Assembly: GCF_028736035.1 (NCBI RefSeq)
Contig: NZ_CP117866.1
Location: 2,480,001-2,544,000, forward strand
Source of the DNA: Streptomyces sp. T12
GTDB lineage: Bacteria; Actinomycetota; Actinomycetes; Streptomycetales; Streptomycetaceae
Direction of reading: 5' to 3'
DNA: 64,000 nt
The first letter of the stretch is position 1. Every line of letters starts with the position of its first letter. Shown here piece after piece: positions 9,856 to 18,408 of this stretch. A program made the translations under genes and the position numbers. A model generated the notes under the pieces. The model made no database searches. It saw only the letters and a list, made by a program, of their open reading frames with translations, and was not told the DNA's origin.

Positions 9856-11142
9856 ATGACCGCCGTCGAGCGAGGGGCCGTCGCGTCCGTCACGCCCGAC
9901 CGGTTGCCGGCACTGCGGCGCCGTATCTCGGCCGTGCTGATCGCGACGCAGATCCTGGGCGGGCTGGGCGTCGCCACCGGCATCGCCCTCGCGGCCGTCC
10001 TGGCGACGCAGGTCAGCGGCACCGAGTCACTGTCCGGGCTCGCACCCACCGCGACCGTGGCCGGTACGGCGGTGCTGTCGATGCCGCTGGCCGCGCTGAT
10101 GACCGCGCGGGGGCGACGTCCAGGGCTCGTCCTGGCCTATCTCATCGGAGCCCTGGGCGCCGGTGTCACGGTGGTCGCGGCCGACATCGGGAGCTTTCCT
10201 CTGCTGCTCTGCGGGATGGCCGCTTTCGGCGCGGCTTCGTCGGCGAACCTCCAGGCGCGGTTCGCGGCCGCCGATCTGGCCGAGCCGGAGCGGCGGGCCC
10301 GTGCCATCTCCCTCGTCGTGTGGGCGACCACCATCGGCGCGGTCCTCGGCCCGAACATCGCCTCGCCCGCCGGTCGGAGCGTCACGGGCCTCGGGATACC
10401 CGCGGCGGCGGGTCCGTTCCTGTGGGCGGCCGGGATCTTCCTGATATCCGCGGTCGTGGTGGCCGTACTGCTGCGGCCGGACCCGCTGCTGACGGCGCGT
10501 GCGCTCGCACCGGCCGAGGAGCAGTCGCCCGCGGCCCGTTCACTGCGCGCCGGGATGGCAGCCGTGGCCGCCTCCCCGCGTGCGCGACTCGCGGTGGTAA
10601 CCGTTGCCGTGGCGCACACGGCGATGGTGTCGGTGATGGCGATGACCCCGGTCGACCTCGCCCACCACGGCGCGGGCATCGATCTGATCGGGCTGGTCAT
10701 CAGCGGGCACATCGCCGGCATGTACGCGTTCGCGCCGCTCATGGGGCGGTTGTCGGACCGGCTGGGGCGGCTGTCCGGGATCGGGCTCGCGGTGGGACTG
10801 CTGGCGTGCGCGGTGTTCCTCGCCGGTACGGCGGGTGGCAGTCACGGGCAGACGGCCGTCGGGCTCTTCGTGCTGGGCCTCGGTTGGTCGGCGGGGCTCG
10901 TGTCCGGTTCCGCGCTGCTCACGGACTCCGTGCCGCAGCCCGCGCGGGCCGCCGCTCAGGGGCTGTCGGACCTCGTCATGAACGCCTCCGCGGGCGTCGG
11001 TGGCGCGGTCGCCGGCCTCGTGGTCGCCCAGGCGAGCTACGGCTGGCTGAACTTCACCGCCGCCTGCCTGCTGCTTCCGTTGGCGGCGCTGGTGCTGTTC
11101 ACGCGGGGCAGACGGGCGGCCGACGTTCCGGCGGGCGACTGA
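9856..11142 (+). CDS. MFS transporter
   Basis: 428 residues with about 12 hydrophobic helices. The loop 2-3 motif is present as M-T-A-R-G-R-R-P-G and the equivalent in the second half as G-R-L-S-D-R-L-G-R. Probable drug or metabolite exporter of the major facilitator superfamily; substrate unknown. I start at ATG 9856 (M-T-A-V-E-R-G-A); the open frame continues upstream to 9145 but that part lies inside ogt in another frame and is a shadow. No strong ribosome site precedes 9856, so the exact start is uncertain. Confidence 0.88.
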   Translation: MTAVERGAVASVTPDRLPALRRRISAVLIATQILGGLGVATGIALAAVLATQVSGTESLSGLAPTATVAGTAVLSMPLAALMTARGRRPGLVLAYLIGALGAGVTVVAADIGSFPLLLCGMAAFGAASSANLQARFAAADLAEPERRARAISLVVWATTIGAVLGPNIASPAGRSVTGLGIPAAAGPFLWAAGIFLISAVVVAVLLRPDPLLTARALAPAEEQSPAARSLRAGMAAVAASPRARLAVVTVAVAHTAMVSVMAMTPVDLAHHGAGIDLIGLVISGHIAGMYAFAPLMGRLSDRLGRLSGIGLAVGLLACAVFLAGTAGGSHGQTAVGLFVLGLGWSAGLVSGSALLTDSVPQPARAAAQGLSDLVMNASAGVGGAVAGLVVAQASYGWLNFTAACLLLPLAALVLFTRGRRAADVPAGD

Positions 11143-11330
11143 GGTCAAGCCCTGGCTCGCCCGGCACACCCTGGGCGGACGAGGCCAGGTGTTTCCGGTC
11201 GCCGCCGGTTCCGGTGGCCGCGCGGAGGCTGGCCGGACCACGGCCGCGGCACCAGACTCCGCCATGCGCACAGCCGCTGGCATCCGACCGGCATCCGACA
11301 GACACGGAGCTGAAGGGACGGTGATCATGC

Positions 11331-11696
11331 ATGCGCGGAAACAGGGCAGTGGCGTATCTCAAGCCGGGCACGGGGCGGGGAGTCAGGAGCATCGACCACC
11401 CGACGCTCATGCTTCAGGACAGACCCGGGCGGACGACCGCGCCCAAGGGGCAGGTCCTCGGACACGAGATCACCGGAGAGGTCGTCGAACACGGCTGATG
11501 GGGATCACGCGCGCGCGGTGCTCTCGGCATCCCAGGGCCGTACGTCACGGACGACCCCGCGGGATCGACGACGACGCCAGGTCCGGCACGCTGAAGGTGC
11601 GGCTCGGCCTCGGCCGGGCCAAGAGTCACCGCTCGACGATCGGGCAAGTACGTGCTGAGCCCGCATGGGGCGCTGGACGGCGTACGGCCGGTCTGA
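11331..11696 (+). pseudogene. Decayed glutathione-independent formaldehyde dehydrogenase (fdhA) relic
   Basis: Four pieces of a zinc alcohol/formaldehyde dehydrogenase survive in order within 366 bases. 11331-11498 encodes M-R-G-N-R-A-V-A-Y-L-K-P-G-T...SIDHPTLMLQDRPG joined directly to TTAPKGQVLGHEITGEVVE then a stop, with the zinc-site stretch between them deleted. 11526 onward gives G-I-P-G-P-Y-V-T-D-D-P in the same frame. 11579 onward, in another frame, gives LKVRLGLGRAKSH...TIGQ. 11646-11696 gives KYVLSPHGAL, the family C-terminus. An intact FdhA is about 390-400 residues. Order and strand are preserved, so this is in-place decay by deletions and frameshifts. Family matched from memory. 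Confidence 0.82.
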
Positions 11697-11743
11697 CGTC
11701 ACCGCAGGGGGGCCACGCACGCGTGCCCCCCCTCGCCGGCGTG

Positions 11744-12172
11744 CTAGTCGTAGTGCCGGGCCTCGAAGACGTTGCCGTCGGGGTCGCGGAAGTAGAAGCT
11801 GCGCCTGGCCTTGCCGCGGGCGCCGAAGGAGTCGTACGAGTAGTCCGACACGGGCACGTCGTGCTCCTCCAGGTGGGTGCGCAGCCCCTGGAAGTCGGCC
11901 TCCGGCAAGGACAGACAGACGTGATTGACCGGGTGCCCCGCGCTCCGGGCGGCACCGGGGAGCATCTTCATGCGCTCCGCCATGGCCATCGGCATGAGGT
12001 CGAGGATGGTCTCCTCGTTGACGCGCACCGAGGGAAACGGCGCCTCGCCCGCGGTGAACTCGCTGAGCCTGATGGGCGCCATGCCGAGTGTCTTCTCGTA
12101 GAACTCGGCCGAGGCGGCCGGGTCGCTCACCCATAGGACCACGTGGTCGAGACGTGTCGTGTTGTCGGTCAT
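11744..12172 (-). CDS. VOC superfamily (glyoxalase/bleomycin-resistance) protein
   Basis: 142 residues, a single vicinal-oxygen-chelate unit with two beta-alpha-beta-beta-beta modules. It opens T-T-R-L-D-H-V-V-L-W-V-S-D, with metal-ligand-type His in LDHVVL, a second His in VNHVCLS, and the closing F-Y-F-R-D-P-D-G-N-V-F-E with its Glu. Substrate cannot be told. Start at ATG 12172; the open frame upstream belongs to the antisense of psuG. Divergent from psuG, sharing a 100-base promoter region. Confidence 0.9.
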   Translation of the reverse strand: MTDNTTRLDHVVLWVSDPAASAEFYEKTLGMAPIRLSEFTAGEAPFPSVRVNEETILDLMPMAMAERMKMLPGAARSAGHPVNHVCLSLPEADFQGLRTHLEEHDVPVSDYSYDSFGARGKARRSFYFRDPDGNVFEARHYD

Positions 12173-12271
12173 GCGTCCAAGGCTGGTGTCGTCCCCCACA
12201 GGCCGCAAGGGTTTGACCGGGCGTGCCGCCCGCCAGAGATGAGGGAAGACCGAACGACAGGAGGCAGGCGC

Positions 12272-13180
12272 GTGGTGCTGATGGTGTCCGAAGAAGTGCG
12301 GGAGGCGATCAACGCGCGTCAACCCGTGGTGGCCCTGGAGTCCACGATCATCGCGCACGGGCTGCCCCGCCCGCGCAATCTGCAGGTGGCGCTGGAGCTG
12401 GAGGACGTCGTACGGCAGGAGGGCGCCGTTCCCGCGACGATCGCCGTGCTGGACGGGCGGCCCCATGTCGGACTGGACAAGGAGCAGCTGGAGCGGATCG
12501 CGAACGAGGACGGGATCCGCAAGCTGGGGCACCGTGATCTGCCGCTCGCGGTGGCCTCCGGGGCGAGCGGGGCGACCACGGTGTCGGCGACGGCTCTGCT
12601 GGCGGCCCTCGCGGGCGTACGGGTGTTCGCGACGGGCGGGCTCGGCGGCGTGCACCGGCAGTGGACGGTGACGCAGGACGAGTCGGCCGACCTGGGGCTG
12701 CTGGCGCGCACGCGGATCACGGTGGTGTGCGCCGGCGTGAAGTCGATCCTGGATGTCCCGGCGACCCTGCAGCGGCTGGAGACCCTCGGCGTCGCGGTCG
12801 CCGGCTACCGCACGGAGCACTTCCCCGGCTTCTATCTGTCCGACTCGGGGCATCCGGTGGACTGGACGCTTCAGTCACCCCAGGAGGCGGCCGAGGTGAT
12901 GCGCGCTCAGGACGCGCTCGACGGGCCGGAGTCGGCGCTGATCGTCGCCAATCCGGTGCCCGAGGCGGAGCAGTTGGATCCCGAGCTGCACGCGCGTGTG
13001 CTCGCCGACGCGCTGGACGCGTGCGAGGAGCGGGGCATCACCGGTCAGGCGGTCACGCCGTTCCTGCTGGACTACTTGGTACGGCACACGGAGGGTGCCT
13101 CGCTGAGCGCCAATCTCGCGGCGGTGCGCGGCAACGTACGGCTGGCAGGGCGGATCGCGGCGGCCTGGGCCGGGGCGTGA
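12272..13180 (+). CDS. psuG: Pseudouridine-5'-phosphate glycosidase
   Basis: 302 residues. PsuG cleaves the C-C glycosidic bond of pseudouridine 5'-phosphate, giving uracil and ribose 5-phosphate. Family signatures: V-A-L-E-S-T-I-I-A-H-G-L-P near the start, VPATIAVLDGRPHVGL, KLGHRDLP, GGLGGVHR and the catalytic-region VVCAGVKSILDVPATLQRLE. AGGAGG (12259-12264) lies seven bases before GTG 12272, which decides the start over the in-frame ATG 12281. The stop overlaps the start of the following kinase (GTGA), showing translational coupling. Confidence 0.96.
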   Translation: MVLMVSEEVREAINARQPVVALESTIIAHGLPRPRNLQVALELEDVVRQEGAVPATIAVLDGRPHVGLDKEQLERIANEDGIRKLGHRDLPLAVASGASGATTVSATALLAALAGVRVFATGGLGGVHRQWTVTQDESADLGLLARTRITVVCAGVKSILDVPATLQRLETLGVAVAGYRTEHFPGFYLSDSGHPVDWTLQSPQEAAEVMRAQDALDGPESALIVANPVPEAEQLDPELHARVLADALDACEERGITGQAVTPFLLDYLVRHTEGASLSANLAAVRGNVRLAGRIAAAWAGA

Positions 13181-14145
13181 GCGAGCCGGGGAACGGGCCG
13201 GGGCGCGGCGACGCGGGGGACGGGCCCGTCCCGGCCGGCGAGCGCGGCGGCGCGCTGCTGGTCGTCGGGGACGTGGTGACGGACGTCATCGCCCGGCACC
13301 GGGGGCCGCTCGCCTCGGGCACGGACACGGCCGCGGCCATCCGGACGGTGCCGGGCGGCGCGGGCGCCAATGTGGCCTGCTGGGCCGCGCATTGGGGCGG
13401 TGCAGAGGTGCGGCTGCTGGGGCGGGTCGGTACGGACGCGGCAGCGTGGCACGAGCGGGCGCTGACCGCGAGCGGAGTACGGCCCCTTCTCGTCGTGGAT
13501 CCGCAGGCGCCGACCGGGACGGTGATCTGCCTGGTCGACACGGACGCCGCTGCCGAGCGGACGTTCCTCACCGACAGCGGAGCGTCCCTGCGGCTCGACC
13601 CCGACGACTGGTCGGACGCGCTGCTCGACGGTGTCGCCCGCCTGCACCTCTCGGGCTACCTGCTGTTCTCCGAGCCGAGCCGGGCCCTGGTGGCGGTGGC
13701 TCTGGCGTCGGCACGCGCGCATGGTGTGCCGGTGAGCCTGGATCCGGCGTCGGCCGGTTTCCTCGTGGAGCTGGGCGTCGACCGTTTCCTGGCACTGGTG
13801 GAAGGCGTGGACGTCCTGCTGCCCAGCCGAGATGAGGCATGCCTGCTCACGGGGTTGTCCGACGCGGCGGACGCGGCGGCCAAGCTGAGCCGTCACGTGC
13901 CGTTGGTGGTCGCCAAGCAGGGCGCGGACGGTGCGCTGGTGGCCCGGTCCGGCGCCGTGCGCGCCCACGTCCCCGCCGCGCCGGCGACGCCGAGGGACAC
14001 AACGGGGGCCGGCGACGCCTTCACGGGCGCCTTCCTCGCGGCCCTGCTCGCGGGCGCCGGGCCCGAGGATGCGGCGCGGGAGGGCTGCCGGGCCGGTGCG
14101 CTGGCGGTGAACCGGGTGGGTGGAAGGCCACCTACGGCGAAGTGA
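13177..14145 (+). CDS. PfkB family carbohydrate kinase, probable pseudouridine kinase
   Basis: 322 residues. Ribokinase/PfkB fold with GGAGANVACWAAHWGG near the N-terminus and the C-terminal signature D-T-T-G-A-G-D-A-F-T-G-A-F containing the catalytic Asp and anion hole. The first 25 residues are an extra Gly-rich leader. Because its GTG start overlaps the psuG stop, the natural substrate is probably pseudouridine, making the 5'-phosphate that PsuG consumes; this is inference from coupling, not from substrate residues. Confidence 0.9.
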   Translation: MSEPGNGPGRGDAGDGPVPAGERGGALLVVGDVVTDVIARHRGPLASGTDTAAAIRTVPGGAGANVACWAAHWGGAEVRLLGRVGTDAAAWHERALTASGVRPLLVVDPQAPTGTVICLVDTDAAAERTFLTDSGASLRLDPDDWSDALLDGVARLHLSGYLLFSEPSRALVAVALASARAHGVPVSLDPASAGFLVELGVDRFLALVEGVDVLLPSRDEACLLTGLSDAADAAAKLSRHVPLVVAKQGADGALVARSGAVRAHVPAAPATPRDTTGAGDAFTGAFLAALLAGAGPEDAAREGCRAGALAVNRVGGRPPTAK

Positions 14146-14199
14146 CGATGACCGGCTTCCGCCCACCCCGCTGAATCCACGTCAACTCTCGCTCCACAC

Positions 14200-14994
14200 T
14201 TACGCCTTGCGGCCCCACGCCGAGATCATCGGGGCAGTGGCCAGGTCCATGTCACCAGCGGCGACGTTGGCGAGGTGGCGGTCGATGTCCTCGTCGGTGG
14301 CGAGGCCCTCGGTGACGAGCTGGTCGCGGATCTGGCGGACGGTGGCGGACTCCAGGGCGGTGCAGGCGGGCGAGGCGACCGGGAAGTACGCCTCGGCCTC
14401 CACCCGCCGCAGACCTGCCTCACGGAGCAGACGCGGAAGCCTGCGGCCGTAGGAGAGGTCGGCGCCACGTTTGGCCAGCAGTGTGCGGAAGCCGTTGCGG
14501 AGGCGGTTCGCGAGCTGCTGTTCGGGGCCGTACTCGTCGGGGCAGAGCAGGGGCTGCAGAGCGGGGTCGGCGTCCTCGATCAGAAGTCGGCCGCCGGGGC
14601 GCAGGGCGCTGATCATCGAGCTCAACGCCCGTTCGCGGTCCGGCACATGCACGAGCACAAGCCGTGCGTGCACAAGGTCGAACCCCTCCCCCGGCGGCTC
14701 GTCCGCACCCACGTCGTGGACGCGGACCTCGACCGGCGGACGGGCGGCCGGGGTGAGCCGTGAGGTGTCGATGTCGGTCGCGACGACCCGTCCGGTCGGG
14801 CCGACCTTCTTGGCCAGCCAGGACACCACGGAGGTGCCGCCGGCGCCCACCTCCCAGCAGAGCCAGCCGGGTCCGACGCCGAGCCGTTCTAGGTGTCGGA
14901 ACGTCGTGGGGTCGAAGAGGGTGGCGAAGGCGTCGAAGCGCTCGCCCGCCTCGCCCTGCCGATTGCCGAGGAGATACCCGTGGGTTCGCGTCAT
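14200..14994 (-). CDS. Class I SAM-dependent methyltransferase
   Basis: 264 residues. Rossmann-fold methyltransferase: motif I as C-W-E-V-G-A-G-G-T-S, the motif II acidic end VVATDID, and FDLVHARLVLVHVPDRERALSSM followed by LRPGGRLLIEDAD. It begins M-T-R-T-H-G-Y-L-L-G-N. ATG 14994 is chosen because the longer upstream frame is low-complexity. Substrate unknown. Converges with the PfkB kinase gene and diverges from corA. Confidence 0.88.
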   Translation of the reverse strand: MTRTHGYLLGNRQGEAGERFDAFATLFDPTTFRHLERLGVGPGWLCWEVGAGGTSVVSWLAKKVGPTGRVVATDIDTSRLTPAARPPVEVRVHDVGADEPPGEGFDLVHARLVLVHVPDRERALSSMISALRPGGRLLIEDADPALQPLLCPDEYGPEQQLANRLRNGFRTLLAKRGADLSYGRRLPRLLREAGLRRVEAEAYFPVASPACTALESATVRQIRDQLVTEGLATDEDIDRHLANVAAGDMDLATAPMISAWGRKA

Positions 14995-15308
14995 GATGCG
15001 ATCATCCCAGTTGCCCGGCTTGTCCGGAGGGGGCGACGCTCGGCAGGACGGCCTCGAATTCGGCAGGACGGCCCTGAATCCGGTACGGCCGCCCCTCCCC
15101 AGTGGCGACGCCGACGCGGACTCTTCATCCACAGCCGGGAACAAAGCGGAACCACCTGCTCCCACAGGCTTACCCACGTCTCACACCCACCTGGCAAACT
15201 GGCGGACCACGGCGCAGAGATGCGGCGCACCGCGAGCGAGCCGAAGGGGCTGGAGTGCCCCGGAGGCGAGTCGCACATCAATGGGGAGATCCACGCAAGG
15301 AGATCCAG
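14995..15308. other. Intergenic region between divergent methyltransferase and corA
   Basis: 314 bases with no convincing gene. It holds a 13-bp direct repeat, CGGCAGGACGGCC, at 15041-15053 and 15061-15073 (20-base period) and must contain both promoters. I see no recognisable magnesium riboswitch or convincing -35/-10 pair. Confidence 0.6.
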
Positions 15309-16436
15309 ATGTCCATGGCAGGGAATCTGCGGAAGGTCACGGGCCTCAGCAAGGTCGGCGGCCTCCGCAAGGTGGCACGGCTGACTCGACGGCGCCCCCG
15401 CGTCGACCTCAGCCATCCCGCCAGGTCCCCGCTGGGCTCCTCGGTGGTGAACTGCGTGACGTACCGGGACGGCGTGCGGGTCCCGGAGAGCGGCGACCTG
15501 GTCGACGTCGTACAGAAGGTGCGCAAACGCGGCGCCGGGTTCGTCTGGCTCGGCCTCCATGAGCCAACGGACCAGGAGTTCGCGGGCATCGCCGAGCTGT
15601 TCGCCCTGCATCCGCTGGCCGTCGAGGACGCGGTCGAGGCGCATCAGCGGCCGAAGCTGGAGCGCTACGACGAGACGCTGTTCGCGGTGTTCAAGACGGT
15701 CTGCTACGTCGAGCACGAGGAACTCACGGCGACGAGCGAGGTCGTGAACACCGGCGAGATCATGGTGTTCGTCGGCCGGGACTTCGTGATCACGGTGCGG
15801 CACGGGCGGCACGGCTCGCTGGGCCCGTTGCGCGAGGAACTGGAGTCGAGCCCCGAGCAGCTCGCCAAGGGCCCCGCGGCGGTGCTGCACGCGATCGCGG
15901 ACCATGTGGTCGACGACTATCTGAGCGTCACCGACTCGGTGCAGGAGGACATCGACCAGGTCGAGACGGACGTGTTCGCGGAGAACGGCGCGCGGGCCGA
16001 CCCGGGGCGGATCTACCAGCTCAAGCGGGAACTCCTCGAACTGAAGCGGGCCGTGGTTCCACTGAGTCGCCCGCTCGAGGAACTGGCCACGCGGCCCATC
16101 CGGGTGGTCGAGCCGGAGATACAGGCCTACTTCCGCGACGTCTCGGACCATCTGCTGCGCGCCAAGGAGCAGATAGCGGCCTTCGACGAACTGCTGAACT
16201 CGATCCTGCAGGCGCACCTGGCACAGGTCACGGTCGCGCAGAACGAGGACATGCGGAAGATCACGGCATGGGCCGCGATCGTCGCCATACCGACGATGGT
16301 GTGCGGGCTGTACGGGATGAACTTCGACTACATGCCGGAGCTGCGCTGGACGTACGGCTATCCGCTGGTCGTAGGCGTGATATCCGTCGCGTGTGTGGCG
16401 CTGTACCGCGGCTTCCGGCGCAACGGATGGCTCTGA
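15309..16436 (+). CDS. corA: CorA family magnesium/cobalt transporter
   Basis: 375 residues. Large N-terminal cytoplasmic funnel, a long helix, then two C-terminal membrane segments (AWAAIVAIPTMVCGLYGMNF and LVVGVISVACVALYRGF) joined by the diagnostic Y-G-M-N motif and the acidic loop DYMPEL. Forms a pentameric channel for Mg2+ and Co2+ uptake. ATG 15309 is preceded by AAGGAGATCC. The N-terminal 40 residues (MSMAGNLRKVTGLSK...) are basic and variable. Confidence 0.95.
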   Translation: MSMAGNLRKVTGLSKVGGLRKVARLTRRRPRVDLSHPARSPLGSSVVNCVTYRDGVRVPESGDLVDVVQKVRKRGAGFVWLGLHEPTDQEFAGIAELFALHPLAVEDAVEAHQRPKLERYDETLFAVFKTVCYVEHEELTATSEVVNTGEIMVFVGRDFVITVRHGRHGSLGPLREELESSPEQLAKGPAAVLHAIADHVVDDYLSVTDSVQEDIDQVETDVFAENGARADPGRIYQLKRELLELKRAVVPLSRPLEELATRPIRVVEPEIQAYFRDVSDHLLRAKEQIAAFDELLNSILQAHLAQVTVAQNEDMRKITAWAAIVAIPTMVCGLYGMNFDYMPELRWTYGYPLVVGVISVACVALYRGFRRNGWL

Positions 16437-16476
16437 CGCTTCCTTGGGCCGACCGCCGGCCGACTGCGGCGCGTCC

Positions 16477-16501
16477 CCGTCCGGCACGGTCGGCCGGACG
16501 G
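16477..16501. terminator. Hairpin between convergent corA and CBS genes
   Basis: A 9-bp perfect stem (16477-16485 with 16493-16501) and a 7-base loop lie between the two convergent stop codons. No T-run follows, so it would act as a GC-rich bidirectional hairpin. Confidence 0.55.
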
Positions 16502-16535
16502 AGACGGCACAGGACGTGAGGGGACGTGCGCCGGG

Positions 16536-16973
16536 TCAGTGCGTCGTCGGTGCCGTGGTCCTGGCGTAGACGCTCTCGGCCCAGTGGGCGACCTCGTTCT
16601 CCGGCAGGTTCCGGGCCAGGTCGGCCTCGCTGATCATGCCGACCAGGCGCTTGTTCTCGATCACGGGGAGCCGGCGGATCTGGTGCTCCTTCATCTCCCG
16701 GAGCACGTCGCTGATGTCGGCGTTGGCGTCGATCCAGCGGGGGGTGCCGTGGGCCATCTCACCGGCGGTGACCTTGCTCGGGTCGCGTCCCACGGCCACG
16801 CAGCCGATGACGATGTCGCGGTCGGTGAGGATGCCGCAGAGCCGTTCGTTCTGGTCGCTGATGGGCAGGGCACCGACGCCCAGCTCGCGCATGAGCTGGG
16901 CAGCGCGGTCCAGGGTCTCGTGGGCCGGGATCCACTGGGCACCACGGTGCATGATGTCTCCGGCAGTGGTCAT
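16536..16973 (-). CDS. CBS domain protein
   Basis: 145 residues made almost entirely of a tandem CBS pair: repeat one around TAGDIMHRGAQWIPAHETLDRAAQLMRE (read as the canonical start) ending GILTDRDIV, repeat two ending LVGMISEADLA. Such pairs bind adenosine nucleotides and regulate partner enzymes or channels. No catalytic domain is attached. ATG 16973 has GGGAGG six bases upstream. Its end faces corA, but a functional link is not shown. Confidence 0.93.
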   Translation of the reverse strand: MTTAGDIMHRGAQWIPAHETLDRAAQLMRELGVGALPISDQNERLCGILTDRDIVIGCVAVGRDPSKVTAGEMAHGTPRWIDANADISDVLREMKEHQIRRLPVIENKRLVGMISEADLARNLPENEVAHWAESVYARTTAPTTH

Positions 16974-17105
16974 GGAGTACCTCCCGATGCCGGACGGCCG
17001 GCGCGGCGCACGACGCACCGCTAGTCCCGGCGCCCTTCATTCTCGCCGTGCCACCCGGCACCCGCACCCGGAGCCGAGCGGTACGGCCCCGGCAGCGGGC
17101 GGCGC

Positions 17106-17519
17106 TCAGGCCGAGAAGCCCACGATCTTCCGCGGGACGACGCGGATGATCACGCGGGTCTCGTCGTCCTTCTCGGCGGGCGGGTCGATGCCGAGGTACT
17201 TGTGCGAGAGCTCGAAGGGGAGCCGCTTGGCGTCGTCCGGAAGTATCTCGGCGGTGCCGCGGATCTCGACCGAGGTGTAGGGGTTGGCAAGGTCGTAGAC
17301 CGAGACGCTGATGCGGGGGTCGCGGCGGAGGTTGCGCACCTTCTGGCGGGCGTCGACGGAGGAGAAGAGCACGGTGTCGCCCTCGCGCTTGATCCAGACC
17401 ACCGAGTTCTGCGGGGCGCCGTCGGGGTCGAGGGTGGCCACGCTGGCGAAGTTTTTGCCGTCGAGCAGGGAGCGGACGGAGTCGTCGAAGGAGATCGGAT
17501 CACTCGTGGAGGTCGTCAT
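17106..17519 (-). CDS. PPOX-class (FDOR) F420/flavin-dependent protein
   Basis: 137 residues with the split beta-barrel of the pyridoxamine-oxidase-like family: FASVATLDPDGAPQNSVVW, VLFSSVDARQKVRNLRRDP and the VYDLANPYTSVEIRGTAEI strand pair. In actinobacteria many members use cofactor F420 to reduce electrophilic substrates, but the cofactor cannot be decided here. A 12-bp palindrome sits 18 bases before the start codon. Confidence 0.9.
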   Translation of the reverse strand: MTTSTSDPISFDDSVRSLLDGKNFASVATLDPDGAPQNSVVWIKREGDTVLFSSVDARQKVRNLRRDPRISVSVYDLANPYTSVEIRGTAEILPDDAKRLPFELSHKYLGIDPPAEKDDETRVIIRVVPRKIVGFSA

Positions 17520-17536
17520 GGGGACAGAGTAATTAA

Positions 17537-17548
17537 ATGCACGTGCAT
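17537..17548. promoter_or_regulatory. Perfect 12-bp palindrome upstream of the PPOX gene
   Basis: ATGCACGTGCAT reads the same on both strands, in a short AT-rich patch (17531-17565) just upstream of the PPOX start at 17519. Position and symmetry suggest a repressor operator overlapping the promoter; no cognate regulator gene is adjacent. Confidence 0.45.
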
Positions 17549-17619
17549 ATAGAACTGGTTTTGCCGACTCCGGCTCAACTGCTCAAGCACGCAAGCGCGC
17601 AAGCGCTCCCCCTCAAGGA

Positions 17620-18261
17620 TCAACCGCTCCACGCCGGGTGTCGCGGATCGTCGGCGCGTACCAGGACGTCCGCCGTACCGGCGGGGTCGGTCTCGTAGTC
17701 GTAGCGCTCGAAGGCGGGGAGGGTCCAGTGCTCGGTCTCGGGGGTACGGCGGCGCAGGGCACCGGGCGAGAGGAGGACGTGGACAGTCAGGTCGAAGGGG
17801 AACCAGTGACGCAGCAGGAGGGGGCCGTGCAGCAACAGGACGCCGCCAGGCGGGAGTTGGACGTAGGAGCTGCGGGTGGCTCGGTCGGTGACCGGGTCCC
17901 ACAGGTCGGGCAGGACGCGACCGTCACCGCCCGGTTCGAGGGGGCCGAAGACCTCTCGCCACAGGGCGCCGGTGTCGAACCAGCCGTCGTAGTAGGCGTC
18001 CACGTCCTGGTGGCCGTACTCCAGGCGGACCGAGGCGGGGCGCAGGAAACCCTCCGCGCCGACGGCGAGCGAGGGCCGGCCGCGCATGCGCAGCGCCTCC
18101 CCGACGCGCTCGGCGAGGTCGCCCGGGCGGGCCGCCGGGGCACCGTCGAACGCGATACGCGGCCAAGGGCTGCCATCGGCCGGCTTCAGGTCGAGCAGCC
18201 GCTCGGCCAGCAGGTCGCCGAGCCGGTCCCAGGTGATCGCTTCGAGTCGCACACGGCCCAT
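17620..18261 (-). CDS. Uridine-kinase-like protein with degenerate P-loop
   Basis: 213 residues of the actinobacterial uridine-kinase-like family: RLEAITWDRLGDLLAERL, the FLRPASVRLEYGHQDVDAYY block, LPDLWDPVTDRATRSSY and PPGGVLLLHGPLLLRH. The loop expected to bind ATP reads F-D-G-A-P-A-A-R-P-G and lacks the GK[ST] that a working P-loop needs. It may be a nucleotide-binding relative rather than a kinase. Start at ATG 18261; the upstream part of the frame is antisense to DUF2293. Confidence 0.8.
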   Translation of the reverse strand: MGRVRLEAITWDRLGDLLAERLLDLKPADGSPWPRIAFDGAPAARPGDLAERVGEALRMRGRPSLAVGAEGFLRPASVRLEYGHQDVDAYYDGWFDTGALWREVFGPLEPGGDGRVLPDLWDPVTDRATRSSYVQLPPGGVLLLHGPLLLRHWFPFDLTVHVLLSPGALRRRTPETEHWTLPAFERYDYETDPAGTADVLVRADDPRHPAWSG

Positions 18262-18310
18262 GATGCGACACGGCGCGGCACGGGTGCGGCGCGCTCCGCG
18301 CCCTCGCCAT

Positions 18311-18334
18311 CGTCGCCGTCGCCGTCGCCGTCGC
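18311..18334. repeat. Tandem CGTCGC hexamer, four units
   Basis: Four exact 6-bp units in the short space between divergent genes. Likely slippage microsatellite. Confidence 0.85.
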
Positions 18335-18408
18335 CAACGCTGACCAGACGGCTCCTCTGCCCCGGTCAGGGAGTTCCCCAGGCCTGCCCCGAGGGGAATG
18401 AACCCCGT

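Noticed and set aside
14995..15308. Magnesium riboswitch in front of corA
   Set aside because: No recognisable M-box structure or conserved loops could be drawn by eye.
18311..18334. CGTCGC repeats as a CRISPR-like array
   Set aside because: Units are 6 bp without spacers; a simple microsatellite.
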